Shown here one piece after another: positions 37,072-46,005 of a DNA stretch of 64,000 bases. Both the position numbers and the translations under genes were made by a program. Below the pieces are notes generated by a model. It worked only from the letters and a program-made list of their open reading frames with translations. It was not told the origin of the DNA and ran no database searches. Source of the stretch: Clostridium sp. CAG:302 (GTDB lineage: Bacteria; Bacillota_I; Bacilli_A; RF39; UBA660). The stretch is from assembly GCA_000431795.1 (NCBI GenBank), contig FR887371.1, positions 33,936 to 97,935 of the forward strand, read 5' to 3'. Position 1 is the first letter of the stretch; each line of letters opens with the position of its first letter.

Positions 37072-40000
37072 TTATTTTAAATAACCAAGTATCTTTGTTT
37101 TCGTAGGCATATCTGAAGAATATATACTTGATAATAAACTATTTTTATTAAATGGTACATATACTTTTTCTATATCAAATCCACCTTTTTTCTTTTCTTT
37201 TAAAATTATATAATAGGCCAGACTCTTTTTATTATCCTCATATTCTCCCATACCTGCTCCTCTTAAAGTATGAATATTAGTATCATTAAGTCTATCTTCT
37301 AATTCAAAATGAACATGACCTTGAAAAACATCATCATATGAAGTAATAAGTTTCCCATCAAACATAGGAGTATTTCTGCTAGATAAATATCCTTGTACTT
37401 TAGGATTATCAATACCATATTTATTTATCATATATTCTACTTCTTTATTATATTCATCACCATTAGTAAACATAAACTGATCAGCAGACTTTTCATTACC
37501 AATATTATCTTGATATATCCAAGTATTATGTTTAACAAAATCCCATCTAATATCATTACCAAAATGACATAATGCTATTTTTTTACCACCAAGTAATAAA
37601 TCTAAAGAAGGCTTATATAATTTTAAATCATTAATATATCCCTGTACTCTATCATTAGTCCAATCTAAACTTCTTTCCCTTTCTTCACTCCAGTAATTAA
37701 AAGGACTACCTCCTAGAGTTAAATAATATTCACTGTTACCCATAATTTGATTAACATTATATTTATCCATCAAATCAAGTACTTCTCTAGGATTAGGTCC
37801 AAGTGAAGTATTATCACCAAGTGAATAAATCTCACTTATACCTCTAAATCTAATATCTTCGAGTATTGCAATAGTAGGTTCATACATAGCATGAGTATCA
37901 GTAAATATAGCCATCTCTCTTCCTGTATATATATCATTTTCTTTTTTAATTGTTAGTTTGCTATCAATATATTTCTTTATACTATCAAGCTCTTTTACCA
38001 TACTGTCACTGACATATTTACCATTTCCAGAAGTAAACACTCTCTTTGGATTATCAATCGCTGTTTCTTTTTTTTGTGTAATAATAAAAGGTAAATTATA
38101 TCTTTTATGATACATAATTTCATCACTATTAGGTCTTTTTCCATTGGCAAGTATAATACCACATGGTTTTAATCCTTCCCTATATAATAATGTTTCTGCA
38201 TTTTGTTTCTTCACAGAACTAGTTTCTAATATTCCTCTCTGATTTCTATATTTATCGGCCACAACTGCGCTATTCTTTTCTATCATGCAATGATTACTTC
38301 CCATATTAGATAAAGAACTACATATAAAGCTATTATCATATATAGTATCATATGCCAATATACAATCACAGTAATCATAATAATATTTCTGCCCTCTATA
38401 ACTAATTGGACTAAAAGAAATAAAATTACTATTACCACTACTATAACCATTAACCAAATCTTCAATATTCTCTCTACTACTTACCACATGTGCATATAAT
38501 ACATAATTTTTATCACTAAAATCAAATACCTCTCCGCCATAAAGTTCCATATATTCCTTATTATATATACCAGGTACCTTTCTCGCAGATTCTAAAGTAG
38601 TTAAATTATACATACTATCAAGTTCATATAATCTTCTAATTTTACTCTTAATATCTATAATATCATTAATCATTCTATTAATAGGGGTATCTTCCCCATC
38701 TATATAAGAAATAATAATTTTAACGAGTTCATCTCTATCATTAGTAGTAGCCAGTTTATTAATAATATCCATACTAGTAATAATTTCTTCAGTTAAATAG
38801 AAAATTTCCTTATTATCAATATTATCTTTTTGTAGTATCTTCAGTAATGAAATATTACCAATACTATCAAAATAATTACTATTATAAGTAATAATATTAT
38901 TAAAAAATATATCTTTAATTCTATTAATATAAGTATTCTTATCAAGTATTTCCACTCTATATTTATTAAATTCTTTTTTTCTAATTTCGTTTAAATCATA
39001 TAAAGTTAAAGGAGTACCATTAATCTTTCCATTAAAAAGTAAACTCAAATTACTTTTATCAATATCACTAAGTATAATATTGTTATTACACATACTAAGT
39101 AACAAATCTTTATATAAATTATAATTCTTAATCACTAAATTTAAATTAATAATCACAGAGGCATTATTTAAAGTATTATCAAAATAATTATTAAACATAT
39201 AACTTTTAATTCTAACAAAATTATTTATTTCGTCATCATTAACAATACTTATAATATTACTAATTAGTCCATTACCAAAGTCATAACTACTATATTGAAA
39301 AAATGAATCAATATCTACATCTACTCTATCAAGAAACACTTCCATACTCTTAAGTAGTTCTAAAATATTTCCTTTTTTGCAATACTTTATAATAGTTTTA
39401 CAATAATTTATTTTTTCGCTACTTACATTAAATATTTTTAATATAGTATTCTGCATATTCATAACAAAAGTATTCCTATTATTATCATCACTATTTAAAA
39501 ATTCTTTAAGTACATTGTTATCATATTTGCTTAAAACCCCTCTAATATATATACTATTTCTTTTATATATTTTATTTTGTATATTCTTAGGCAAAGAATT
39601 AATAATATCAAAATATTTATCTGTTTTATTTTTATTATATATAAGATTATCAAAATCAATATTTACTAAAATATTTTTAATATACTCACTTTTATATTTA
39701 AGTATAAAATTGATAATATCATTATTATAGTGATTATTATTTAAAAGATCAATTACTCCATCATCAAAAATCTTTTTATCAATAGTATTAATAATTAACT
39801 CATCAGTATAATGATATAAACTAATATACTCAAAATATTTATTAACACTACCATTATTTAATTTATTAATTAAATCATCTAATCTATAAGTAACAATTAA
39901 TTCTTTATATTCAAAACATAAATCACTATAATTATGTAGTTTTTCTATAACCTTATCAATACTAAGCTTATTAATATATTCTTTTAAATATTTAATATTA

Positions 40001-40827
40001 TTATTAATTATATTCTTAACGTATTCTTGAGGTAAATTTTTTACTTCAAGAAATCTGATAGATTCTTCTTTTCTTACATCATTAATAATTTTATTAATCT
40101 TTTGTCCATTTCCCTCTAACATAGTACTAATGAGTGCTTCATTTTTAAATGTTCTATCATAAACATTTCTAATATACTTATTAGTAATACAACTAGAAGT
40201 ATTTTTTAACAAATTAGGCTTATATTTTTCAATAAAACTAACATTATCATAATTATAATAATCAAAACTAAGTGTATATACTAAGTCTGCATTTGAAGTA
40301 CGGTAAAGTTCTTTAATAAATCTTCTTTTTTCTGTAGCCAAAATATACTCTCTACACTGATTATCAATTTCATCATTTAATAGAACATTAATAATTTTAT
40401 AGTTTTTTATGCACTTTACACATAGTTTCCTTAAACTATCATCAATCATATCATCTTTTAATATTCTTACAACCTCATAACTTGCATTAAGTAAGTCTTT
40501 TACAATATATTCTTTTAAATCATAATCAATACTCTTCTTTAATAATGTTTGTAACTCTTCATCATTAAAACCATATTCCAAAATATATTTCTTTACATAT
40601 TTAGGTATATCTTTATCAGACAAATAACTCTCAATATTAACATCTTCTTTTAAATTCCTAAAATATTTTCTTAATGAATCCCAATTATTCGTACGATTAC
40701 TGTCATTATTTAATTTTCTATAAACCATACGATTTATTTTTAACTTATCCTTTTCTAAAATACCTTTATCAAGTAATAATGACATTAATTCTTCAATATT
40801 CCTATTTTTAATATCTTTTTTATTCAT
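37072..40827 (-). CDS. Large protein: helical N-terminus, possible ADP-ribosyltransferase-like middle, C-terminal metallophosphoesterase
   Basis: 1251 residues with no signal peptide. Residues 1-760 are rich in Asn, Ile, Lys and Asp and look like irregular alpha-helical (HEAT-like) repeats. Residues about 775-930 show YAHVVSSREN, NFISFSPISYRGQ and QNAETLLYREGLKPCGIIL. This order (His/Arg strand, F-x-S-x-S, Q/N-x-E followed by a LKPxGII strand) loosely recalls ADP-ribosyltransferases, but I cannot confirm it. Residues 971-1251 are a calcineurin-like phosphoesterase: AIFTDTHAMYEP (D977, H979), LGDN (D1005), GNSEYY (N1031), LCHFG (H1088) and QGHVH (H1171, H1173). Metal-dependent hydrolysis of a phosphoester is therefore likely. 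Promoter 40853-40881 is a perfect consensus. I do not recognise the full architecture. Confidence 0.75.
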   Translation of the reverse strand: MNKKDIKNRNIEELMSLLLDKGILEKDKLKINRMVYRKLNNDSNRTNNWDSLRKYFRNLKEDVNIESYLSDKDIPKYVKKYILEYGFNDEELQTLLKKSIDYDLKEYIVKDLLNASYEVVRILKDDMIDDSLRKLCVKCIKNYKIINVLLNDEIDNQCREYILATEKRRFIKELYRTSNADLVYTLSFDYYNYDNVSFIEKYKPNLLKNTSSCITNKYIRNVYDRTFKNEALISTMLEGNGQKINKIINDVRKEESIRFLEVKNLPQEYVKNIINNNIKYLKEYINKLSIDKVIEKLHNYSDLCFEYKELIVTYRLDDLINKLNNGSVNKYFEYISLYHYTDELIINTIDKKIFDDGVIDLLNNNHYNNDIINFILKYKSEYIKNILVNIDFDNLIYNKNKTDKYFDIINSLPKNIQNKIYKRNSIYIRGVLSKYDNNVLKEFLNSDDNNRNTFVMNMQNTILKIFNVSSEKINYCKTIIKYCKKGNILELLKSMEVFLDRVDVDIDSFFQYSSYDFGNGLISNIISIVNDDEINNFVRIKSYMFNNYFDNTLNNASVIINLNLVIKNYNLYKDLLLSMCNNNIILSDIDKSNLSLLFNGKINGTPLTLYDLNEIRKKEFNKYRVEILDKNTYINRIKDIFFNNIITYNSNYFDSIGNISLLKILQKDNIDNKEIFYLTEEIITSMDIINKLATTNDRDELVKIIISYIDGEDTPINRMINDIIDIKSKIRRLYELDSMYNLTTLESARKVPGIYNKEYMELYGGEVFDFSDKNYVLYAHVVSSRENIEDLVNGYSSGNSNFISFSPISYRGQKYYYDYCDCILAYDTIYDNSFICSSLSNMGSNHCMIEKNSAVVADKYRNQRGILETSSVKKQNAETLLYREGLKPCGIILANGKRPNSDEIMYHKRYNLPFIITQKKETAIDNPKRVFTSGNGKYVSDSMVKELDSIKKYIDSKLTIKKENDIYTGREMAIFTDTHAMYEPTIAILEDIRFRGISEIYSLGDNTSLGPNPREVLDLMDKYNVNQIMGNSEYYLTLGGSPFNYWSEERERSLDWTNDRVQGYINDLKLYKPSLDLLLGGKKIALCHFGNDIRWDFVKHNTWIYQDNIGNEKSADQFMFTNGDEYNKEVEYMINKYGIDNPKVQGYLSSRNTPMFDGKLITSYDDVFQGHVHFELEDRLNDTNIHTLRGAGMGEYEDNKKSLAYYIILKEKKKGGFDIEKVYVPFNKNSLLSSIYSSDMPTKTKILGYLK

Positions 40828-40852
40828 ATATATATTCCCTCAAACAGACATT

Positions 40853-40881
40853 ATTATATAAAAATAGACACTAAATGTCAA
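40853..40881 (-). promoter_or_regulatory. Perfect-consensus sigma-A promoter of the large phosphoesterase gene
   Basis: Minus strand TTGACA (40876-40881), 17-base spacer, TATAAT (40853-40858). The -35 box lies in the loop of the preceding terminator and the spacer in its 3' arm. Confidence 0.85.
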
Positions 40882-40897
40882 ACTTAGTGTCTATTTT
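40861..40897 (-). terminator. Terminator of the gpmI-deacetylase operon
   Basis: A 14-bp perfect stem (40861-40874 with 40884-40897) with a 9-base loop; the tail TTTTTATA is within the stem end and behind it. It overlaps the stop codon at 40891 and the promoter of the next gene. Confidence 0.85.
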
Positions 40898-42150
40898 ATC
40901 TGTCCCAAATATTCATTAATACCTTTTATTGTTGTATACGTAACAATAACAAATCTTCTTAATCTAAATTTATCACTGCCTACATGAACTAAATTATCAC
41001 TTTTATCCCATTCACCAGCAAACGCCATGGTAAATCCAGCTTCTTTAAGCATCCTTATAGAATATTCATTATATTCATAGAATGGATAAGCTATATATGT
41101 TGATCCTCCTAATTTTTCTCTACTTGTTTTTAAATCAGTTTGTATTTCTTCTTCACTAAGGCATTTTATTCCTCCACCCTGTCCACCAGGACAAACACCA
41201 GTATTATGCATATTATTAGTATGTGAATGAAGTTCAATATAATCAGTTTTATAATAAGTGCTAGGATCATACCAAGCAGTAACCAAAAATATAGTAGCAT
41301 ACATCTTATATTCTGTAAGCATATCTACTGCTATTTTATCTCTACCACCATCATCTATTGTCAAAAGAACACTCTTAGGTAATTGTAATTTACCATCAAT
41401 ATACATCTCTAATTCTTTCATTTTCAAAGTAAGAATATTATTTTCTTTCAAATAATCAAGTTGTTCTTTAAATTGTTTTTTAGAGTGACATATAACAGTA
41501 GGACATGAATCACTAGGATCATTCTCATCATAAAAGGCATGATAATTAAATACTCCTACCCCACTTGCATTATGTTTATCTGTATTAGTATTATTAATTA
41601 CCTCTCCTTCATCACTCTTTATATATAGAAGTCTATTATTAAATTCCACACCATACCTATCAGTATCTTTAATTATTATAGGTAAAGAATATCCTTCATT
41701 AAAAGAATAAACTAAATTACCATTTTCATCATAAAATTCTGTTTTATCCCTAGTAACAACATTATTATTAAATACTATATATTCTTTATACCTATTATCT
41801 ATACTAGATAATTCATTTATTTTCTTTATATCTTTATAATATACATAATATTTATCATCAAAGTCACTTACATTAAAATATCCATCATTACTATTATCAC
41901 TATTAAGAGTTAGCTCTACATTACTACCTACAACTCCACCTTCTTTATATCCATCATTTTCTTTAGTATATAATTTAACTTCTCCAATAGTAGTAACATA
42001 CTTACTATAATAATCATTATAATTAATTTTTATTGGTTTATTGCCTTTATTATTTAACATAAAGTATACTCCAGTACCACCTATAAACAATAAAAGAAAA
42101 ATTATAACAATTAACAAAACTATCTTCTTACTATTCTTATTTTTTCTCAT
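40891..42150 (-). CDS. Membrane-anchored polysaccharide deacetylase family protein
   Basis: About 419 residues. A basic start and a hydrophobic anchor (about 10-30) are followed by an SH3-like or otherwise unassigned region to residue 190 and a NodB-type domain. The NodB domain shows FNYHAF, LLTIDDGG (the metal-binding DD pair), ELHSHTNNMH (HxxxH) and YIAYPFYEYNEYSIRMLKEAGF. Such enzymes remove acetyl groups from GlcNAc- or MurNAc-containing polymers outside the cell. A CPGGQGGGIKC insertion sits between motifs. The ATG at 42150 has AGGAG five bases upstream. It is the last gene of the gpmI operon, next to the phosphodiester glycosidase, which points to envelope work. Confidence 0.85.
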   Translation of the reverse strand: MRKNKNSKKIVLLIVIIFLLLFIGGTGVYFMLNNKGNKPIKINYNDYYSKYVTTIGEVKLYTKENDGYKEGGVVGSNVELTLNSDNSNDGYFNVSDFDDKYYVYYKDIKKINELSSIDNRYKEYIVFNNNVVTRDKTEFYDENGNLVYSFNEGYSLPIIIKDTDRYGVEFNNRLLYIKSDEGEVINNTNTDKHNASGVGVFNYHAFYDENDPSDSCPTVICHSKKQFKEQLDYLKENNILTLKMKELEMYIDGKLQLPKSVLLTIDDGGRDKIAVDMLTEYKMYATIFLVTAWYDPSTYYKTDYIELHSHTNNMHNTGVCPGGQGGGIKCLSEEEIQTDLKTSREKLGGSTYIAYPFYEYNEYSIRMLKEAGFTMAFAGEWDKSDNLVHVGSDKFRLRRFVIVTYTTIKGINEYLGQIK

Positions 42151-42170
42151 AAACACTCCTTATAAATTTC

Positions 42171-43211
42171 TTATTCAGTAACTACAAATCCACTTGCTAT
42201 AGGTCTAGTTTCTTCTCTATTAGACCAGTTAAACGGATGATTAATAATCTTATCATTTACTACCATAACACTAGAATTACCACCATCTAGATTAGCGGCA
42301 TTATATGCATGATATCTAAGTAATATTTTTACTAAATCATTCATATCAGCTCCTTTACTTTTAAGACTCCTACCATCTATAACTAGAAATAATACTATAC
42401 CATCTTTTCTCTGTGCAATAGCGGTTCTCGGATGAACACCATAACCACCATTACCATTTATAAATGAACTCTTACCATTTACTATTAAAAATGGTCCAAA
42501 TTCTACTGCATCTCTAATACCAAATTCTATTGCCCTACTAGTACTAATTTTACCAAGATACAATTTATTATCATTAGTAAAACCTATAATACCACCGCCA
42601 TAAGCACCTCCTGTACCATTAGAAAAGTTAAGTACTTTACCTCCAGATATAATAGCTCCAACTGGAGCACCACCATTTCCTTGTCCTCCGGCATCAGCAA
42701 AACCTCCACCATTAATAGCAAGGACTGCCCCTTCTCTCTTAGCCATATTAACTAGATACTCTCCAGTAACACCAAGATTCTTACTATAAGCAACTTTTAT
42801 TTTTGAAGGATCATACACTGCAGCTAAATATCCCGAATAACCATCTTCATCTATTTCAATTAATTTATATATATCATTCTTATTTCTGTCTAGTATTTCT
42901 CTATCATAATCATCAATATATTCATTCTCATCAGCAGTAATTAAACTAGTATCAGTATCAAAGTCAGGTTCTACTGTACTATGCTGTGATAATATTTCTT
43001 CTATTCTATCCATATTATAAAAGGTAGTGGCCAAATACTGATGATTCATTGTCCCCATCGCCGTAGTAACTAACCAGTCTCTAAAGCCATTATAAGGTCC
43101 ATATAAAAGAAATAAAACAGTAACCGCTATAACATCACAAAAAGATAAAATAATCATAAATATATTATCTCTCTTGTTAATATTCTTTTCCTTCTTATCC
43201 TTATTTTTCAT
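42171..43211 (-). CDS. Phosphodiester glycosidase (NAGPA-domain) membrane protein
   Basis: 346 residues. A hydrophobic anchor (about 17-40) is followed by an extracytoplasmic domain with AINGGGFADAGG, SGGKVLN, HPRTAIAQRKDGIVLFLVIDG, KGADMNDLVKILLRYHAYNAANLDGGNSSVMV and REETRPIASGFVV. These are the landmarks of the NAGPA-like phosphodiester glycosidase domain, found in mammalian uncovering enzyme and in bacterial exopolysaccharide proteins. A role in cutting or editing sugar phosphodiesters of the envelope is suggested by the family. It is 20 bases upstream of the deacetylase gene. Confidence 0.87.
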   Translation of the reverse strand: MKNKDKKEKNINKRDNIFMIILSFCDVIAVTVLFLLYGPYNGFRDWLVTTAMGTMNHQYLATTFYNMDRIEEILSQHSTVEPDFDTDTSLITADENEYIDDYDREILDRNKNDIYKLIEIDEDGYSGYLAAVYDPSKIKVAYSKNLGVTGEYLVNMAKREGAVLAINGGGFADAGGQGNGGAPVGAIISGGKVLNFSNGTGGAYGGGIIGFTNDNKLYLGKISTSRAIEFGIRDAVEFGPFLIVNGKSSFINGNGGYGVHPRTAIAQRKDGIVLFLVIDGRSLKSKGADMNDLVKILLRYHAYNAANLDGGNSSVMVVNDKIINHPFNWSNREETRPIASGFVVTE

Positions 43212-43239
43212 ATTATACTTCCTAACTATTATTATACTG

Positions 43240-44256
43240 CTATTTATTATCTTTAATATACCTGCAAACTCTTTCTATTTCATCATCTTCTATCATAGGA
43301 GTGCTCATTCTAATTAAATTCTTATCATTATCCAAATACATTCCATCTTTACCCAAGTTATCTCTGATAGCCTTACCTAAAAACATATTATATTCTCCTC
43401 TTGAAGTAAGATAAAAACTAATCTTTGATACATTATCTTTATTAAATAAATCATAAGTATCATCTTCAAGTACACTATCCGTAGATACTACTAAATATAT
43501 CCCCATAGTACTACCTACTTCTAATAAATAATTAATATCATCTTTAACACTATTATCAAGTTTTAATATTTCATATATCTCATCAATAAATACTACCATC
43601 TTATCTCTAGTATTATTCTTTACTCTATATTCAAATTCTCTTCTAAGTAAATTAATCTTTACAATAATATCTTCTTCTTTATTAACAACTTCACATACAT
43701 CATTATATAAATTATAATTAATACCTTGTGAATCAAGTATAACTACTTTAACATTACTATAATTAATTAAAATATTCATAATAATATCATTAAATAAATT
43801 AGTTTTACCAGTACCACTAACACCAGTAACCAATAGACTCTTTTCCTTATCAAAATCAAAAGTAACTAATTTATCATATTCATCAAGGCCTAATACTACT
43901 TTAAAATCATTATCTACTTTATAATTCTCTAATACTTCTTTTAGACATAAAATATCTTTCTTCATATTATCAACTTTAATAAATATCTCATTATCTTTTA
44001 CTTTATTCATAACTAGTTCAGATACATTTATTCCTAAAGATAAAGCAATTTCTTTCTTTAATTCTAAAATATCATCATAAATCTTATCATCATTCCAAGT
44101 AATATGATAAACAGTAATACTCCTATAAACTTCATAAGTAACTTTTGGATTAAAACCAAAAGCTTTCAAAGTATTATGTAAATTACTAACAAATAAATCG
44201 GCATTTAATATATTTCTAGTATTATCTGACTTAGGATTATTAAGTAACTTTAACAT
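43240..44256 (-). CDS. Short soluble FtsK/SpoIIIE-like ATPase
   Basis: 338 residues. Residues 20-110 resemble the alpha subdomain of FtsK motors (KVTYEVYRSITVYHITW, LKKEIALSLGI). Residues 115-335 are the RecA-like core, with Walker A GVSGTGKT (145-152), a DSQG segment and Walker B VVFIDE (221-226). No membrane helices and no gamma winged-helix domain are present, so it lacks the parts that anchor FtsK at the septum and read KOPS sites. The start ATG overlaps the gpmI stop by one base. It may be a stand-alone translocase or a regulator; the true function is unknown. Confidence 0.75.
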   Translation of the reverse strand: MLKLLNNPKSDNTRNILNADLFVSNLHNTLKAFGFNPKVTYEVYRSITVYHITWNDDKIYDDILELKKEIALSLGINVSELVMNKVKDNEIFIKVDNMKKDILCLKEVLENYKVDNDFKVVLGLDEYDKLVTFDFDKEKSLLVTGVSGTGKTNLFNDIIMNILINYSNVKVVILDSQGINYNLYNDVCEVVNKEEDIIVKINLLRREFEYRVKNNTRDKMVVFIDEIYEILKLDNSVKDDINYLLEVGSTMGIYLVVSTDSVLEDDTYDLFNKDNVSKISFYLTSRGEYNMFLGKAIRDNLGKDGMYLDNDKNLIRMSTPMIEDDEIERVCRYIKDNK

Positions 44257-45770
44257 TATTTAACCTTCTTTCTATTTTTAATAAGTATATTACCAGTCAT
44301 CTCCTTAGGTATATCAAGTCCCATTAAAAATAATACACTAGGAGCTATATCACATAAACTACCGTCTAATAATTTTAATCTCTTATCTGTAATAATAAAT
44401 GGTACTTTATTAGTGGTATGACTAGTATTAACACTACCATCTTTATTTCTCATAACTTCACAGTTACCATGATCTGCTGTAATAATCATCGTATATTCAT
44501 CCAATGATATATTATCAAGTATCTTACCAATACAAGAATCTACTGTTTCCACTGCTTTTACCGCAGCATTATAATCACCAGTATGACCTACCATATCACC
44601 ATTAGCAAAATTAAGTATTATTAAATCTTCTTTATTTTCTGTAATTTCTTTTACTAAAGAAGCTGTAATCATATTTGCAGACATTTCAGGTTCTAAATCA
44701 TAAGTAGCCACTTTAGGACTAGGTACTAATATTCTTTTTTCACCTTCAAATATCACATCACTACCACCATTTATAAAGTAAGTAACATGCGCATACTTCT
44801 CAGTTTCTGCTATTCTAAGTTGTGTAAGACCTTTACTAGATATATATTCGCCAATAGTATTATTAAGTACAGGATGTTCAAAAGCCATAGGACAAAGTAC
44901 TGTATCAGTAACTTTCATCATTGTAACAATTTTTAAATTATTAATTTTATCTCTCTTAAAGCATTCATAATCATCATTAGTAAATATACTACCGAGTTCT
45001 CTTAATCTATCGGGTCTAAAGTTAAAGAATATAATACCATCATTATCTCTTATTAAACCATTTCTATCAGTAGTCGTAGGTACAATAAACTCATCAGTAA
45101 TATCATTCTTTTGACTATCATACCAAACCTTCTTAACTTCTCTTACTTCAGTACCAATAACCATCGCATTATATGCTTTTTCTACTCTATCAAATCTATT
45201 ATCTCTATCCATACCATAATATCTACCACCAATTGAGGCAATACTACCTATACCAATAGTTTTAAGTTTCTTTTCCAAAGCCTCAATATATTTAATTCCA
45301 CTAGTAGGACTAACATCTCTACCATCAGTAAATATATGAATATAAACATTCTTAACACCATTATTCTTAATCATATCAAGTAAAGCAAATAAATGATTAA
45401 TATGTGAATGAACTCCTCCATCAGAAAGAAGTCCTATTAAATGAATATTAGAATTATTATCTTTAACATGATTAATTACTTTTAATATTTCACTATTATT
45501 ATAAAAACTCTTATCTTTAATCTTACTATTTATAAGTTCTAAAGACTGATATACTACTCTTCCTGCGCCAATATTAGTATGGCCTACTTCACTATTACCC
45601 ATTTGCCCTCTAGGGAGTCCTACATATGTTCCTGAAGCTTCAAGTTCACTATGTGGATATGTCTTCCATAATTTATCTAGATTAGGAGTTTTAGCATTAT
45701 ATAAAGCATTATATTTTTTTTCTTTAGTAAGACCTACTCCATCCATAATACAAAGTAATATTTTCTTCAT
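44256..45770 (-). CDS. gpmI: 2,3-bisphosphoglycerate-independent phosphoglycerate mutase
   Basis: Interconverts 3- and 2-phosphoglycerate in glycolysis with two manganese ions. The 504 residues begin KKILLCIMDGVGL (metal-binding Asp) and hold the catalytic serine in GQMGNSEVGHTNIGAGR. DGGVHSH, FTDGRDVSP, FNFRPDRLREL, NFANGDMVGHTGD and TADHGNCE complete the family set. It starts an operon that runs into envelope genes rather than the usual gapA-pgk-tpiA-eno cluster. The promoter is at 45796-45824, and GGTGATGATAA precedes the ATG. Confidence 0.96.
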   Translation of the reverse strand: MKKILLCIMDGVGLTKEKKYNALYNAKTPNLDKLWKTYPHSELEASGTYVGLPRGQMGNSEVGHTNIGAGRVVYQSLELINSKIKDKSFYNNSEILKVINHVKDNNSNIHLIGLLSDGGVHSHINHLFALLDMIKNNGVKNVYIHIFTDGRDVSPTSGIKYIEALEKKLKTIGIGSIASIGGRYYGMDRDNRFDRVEKAYNAMVIGTEVREVKKVWYDSQKNDITDEFIVPTTTDRNGLIRDNDGIIFFNFRPDRLRELGSIFTNDDYECFKRDKINNLKIVTMMKVTDTVLCPMAFEHPVLNNTIGEYISSKGLTQLRIAETEKYAHVTYFINGGSDVIFEGEKRILVPSPKVATYDLEPEMSANMITASLVKEITENKEDLIILNFANGDMVGHTGDYNAAVKAVETVDSCIGKILDNISLDEYTMIITADHGNCEVMRNKDGSVNTSHTTNKVPFIITDKRLKLLDGSLCDIAPSVLFLMGLDIPKEMTGNILIKNRKKVK

Positions 45771-45795
45771 TTATCATCACCTATTTTCCTACCTA

Positions 45796-45824
45796 ATTAT
45801 ATCTAATTATTAATAGTTTTTCAA
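45796..45824 (-). promoter_or_regulatory. Sigma-A promoter of gpmI
   Basis: Minus strand TTGAAA (45819-45824), 17-base spacer, TATAAT (45796-45801). Twin-hairpin unit 2 ends 31 bases upstream. Confidence 0.8.
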
Positions 45825-45855
45825 TATATTAGATATAAATTTACATTATTTTATT

Positions 45856-45909
45856 CTAGTGAAGCCTAAGGTCTTCACTAGCAATTTAGAGCCTATGGTC
45901 TCTAAATTG
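45856..45909. repeat. Twin-hairpin unit 2
   Basis: First hairpin CTAGTGAAG/CTTCACTAG around CCTAAGGT, second CAATTTAGAG/CTCTAAATTG around CCTATGGT. Compared with unit 1, the first stem differs by one T-A to G-C change on both arms, that is a compensated change with an identical loop. It lies upstream of the gpmI promoter. Confidence 0.82.
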
Positions 45910-45931
45910 AATTCTTTTTTTGGATTATTAA

Positions 45932-45961
45932 AAAGTTAGTTCGTTTGGGCGAACTAATTTT
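45932..45961. terminator. Hairpin with T-rich flanks between the lipoprotein gene and gpmI
   Basis: AAAGTTAGTTCG and CGAACTAATTTT pair over 12 positions (one mismatch) around TTTGGG. T runs on both strands allow bidirectional termination. It may back up the lipoprotein terminator at 45985-46005. Confidence 0.6.
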
Positions 45962-45984
45962 CTATAATTACTATAAAAGAAAAA

Positions 45985-46005
45985 AAGCAAGTTTTTTACT
46001 TGCTT
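45985..46005 (-). terminator. Terminator of the lipoprotein gene
   Basis: Minus strand AAGCAAGT, 5-base loop, ACTTGCTT, TTTT; it overlaps the stop codon at 45996. Confidence 0.85.
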
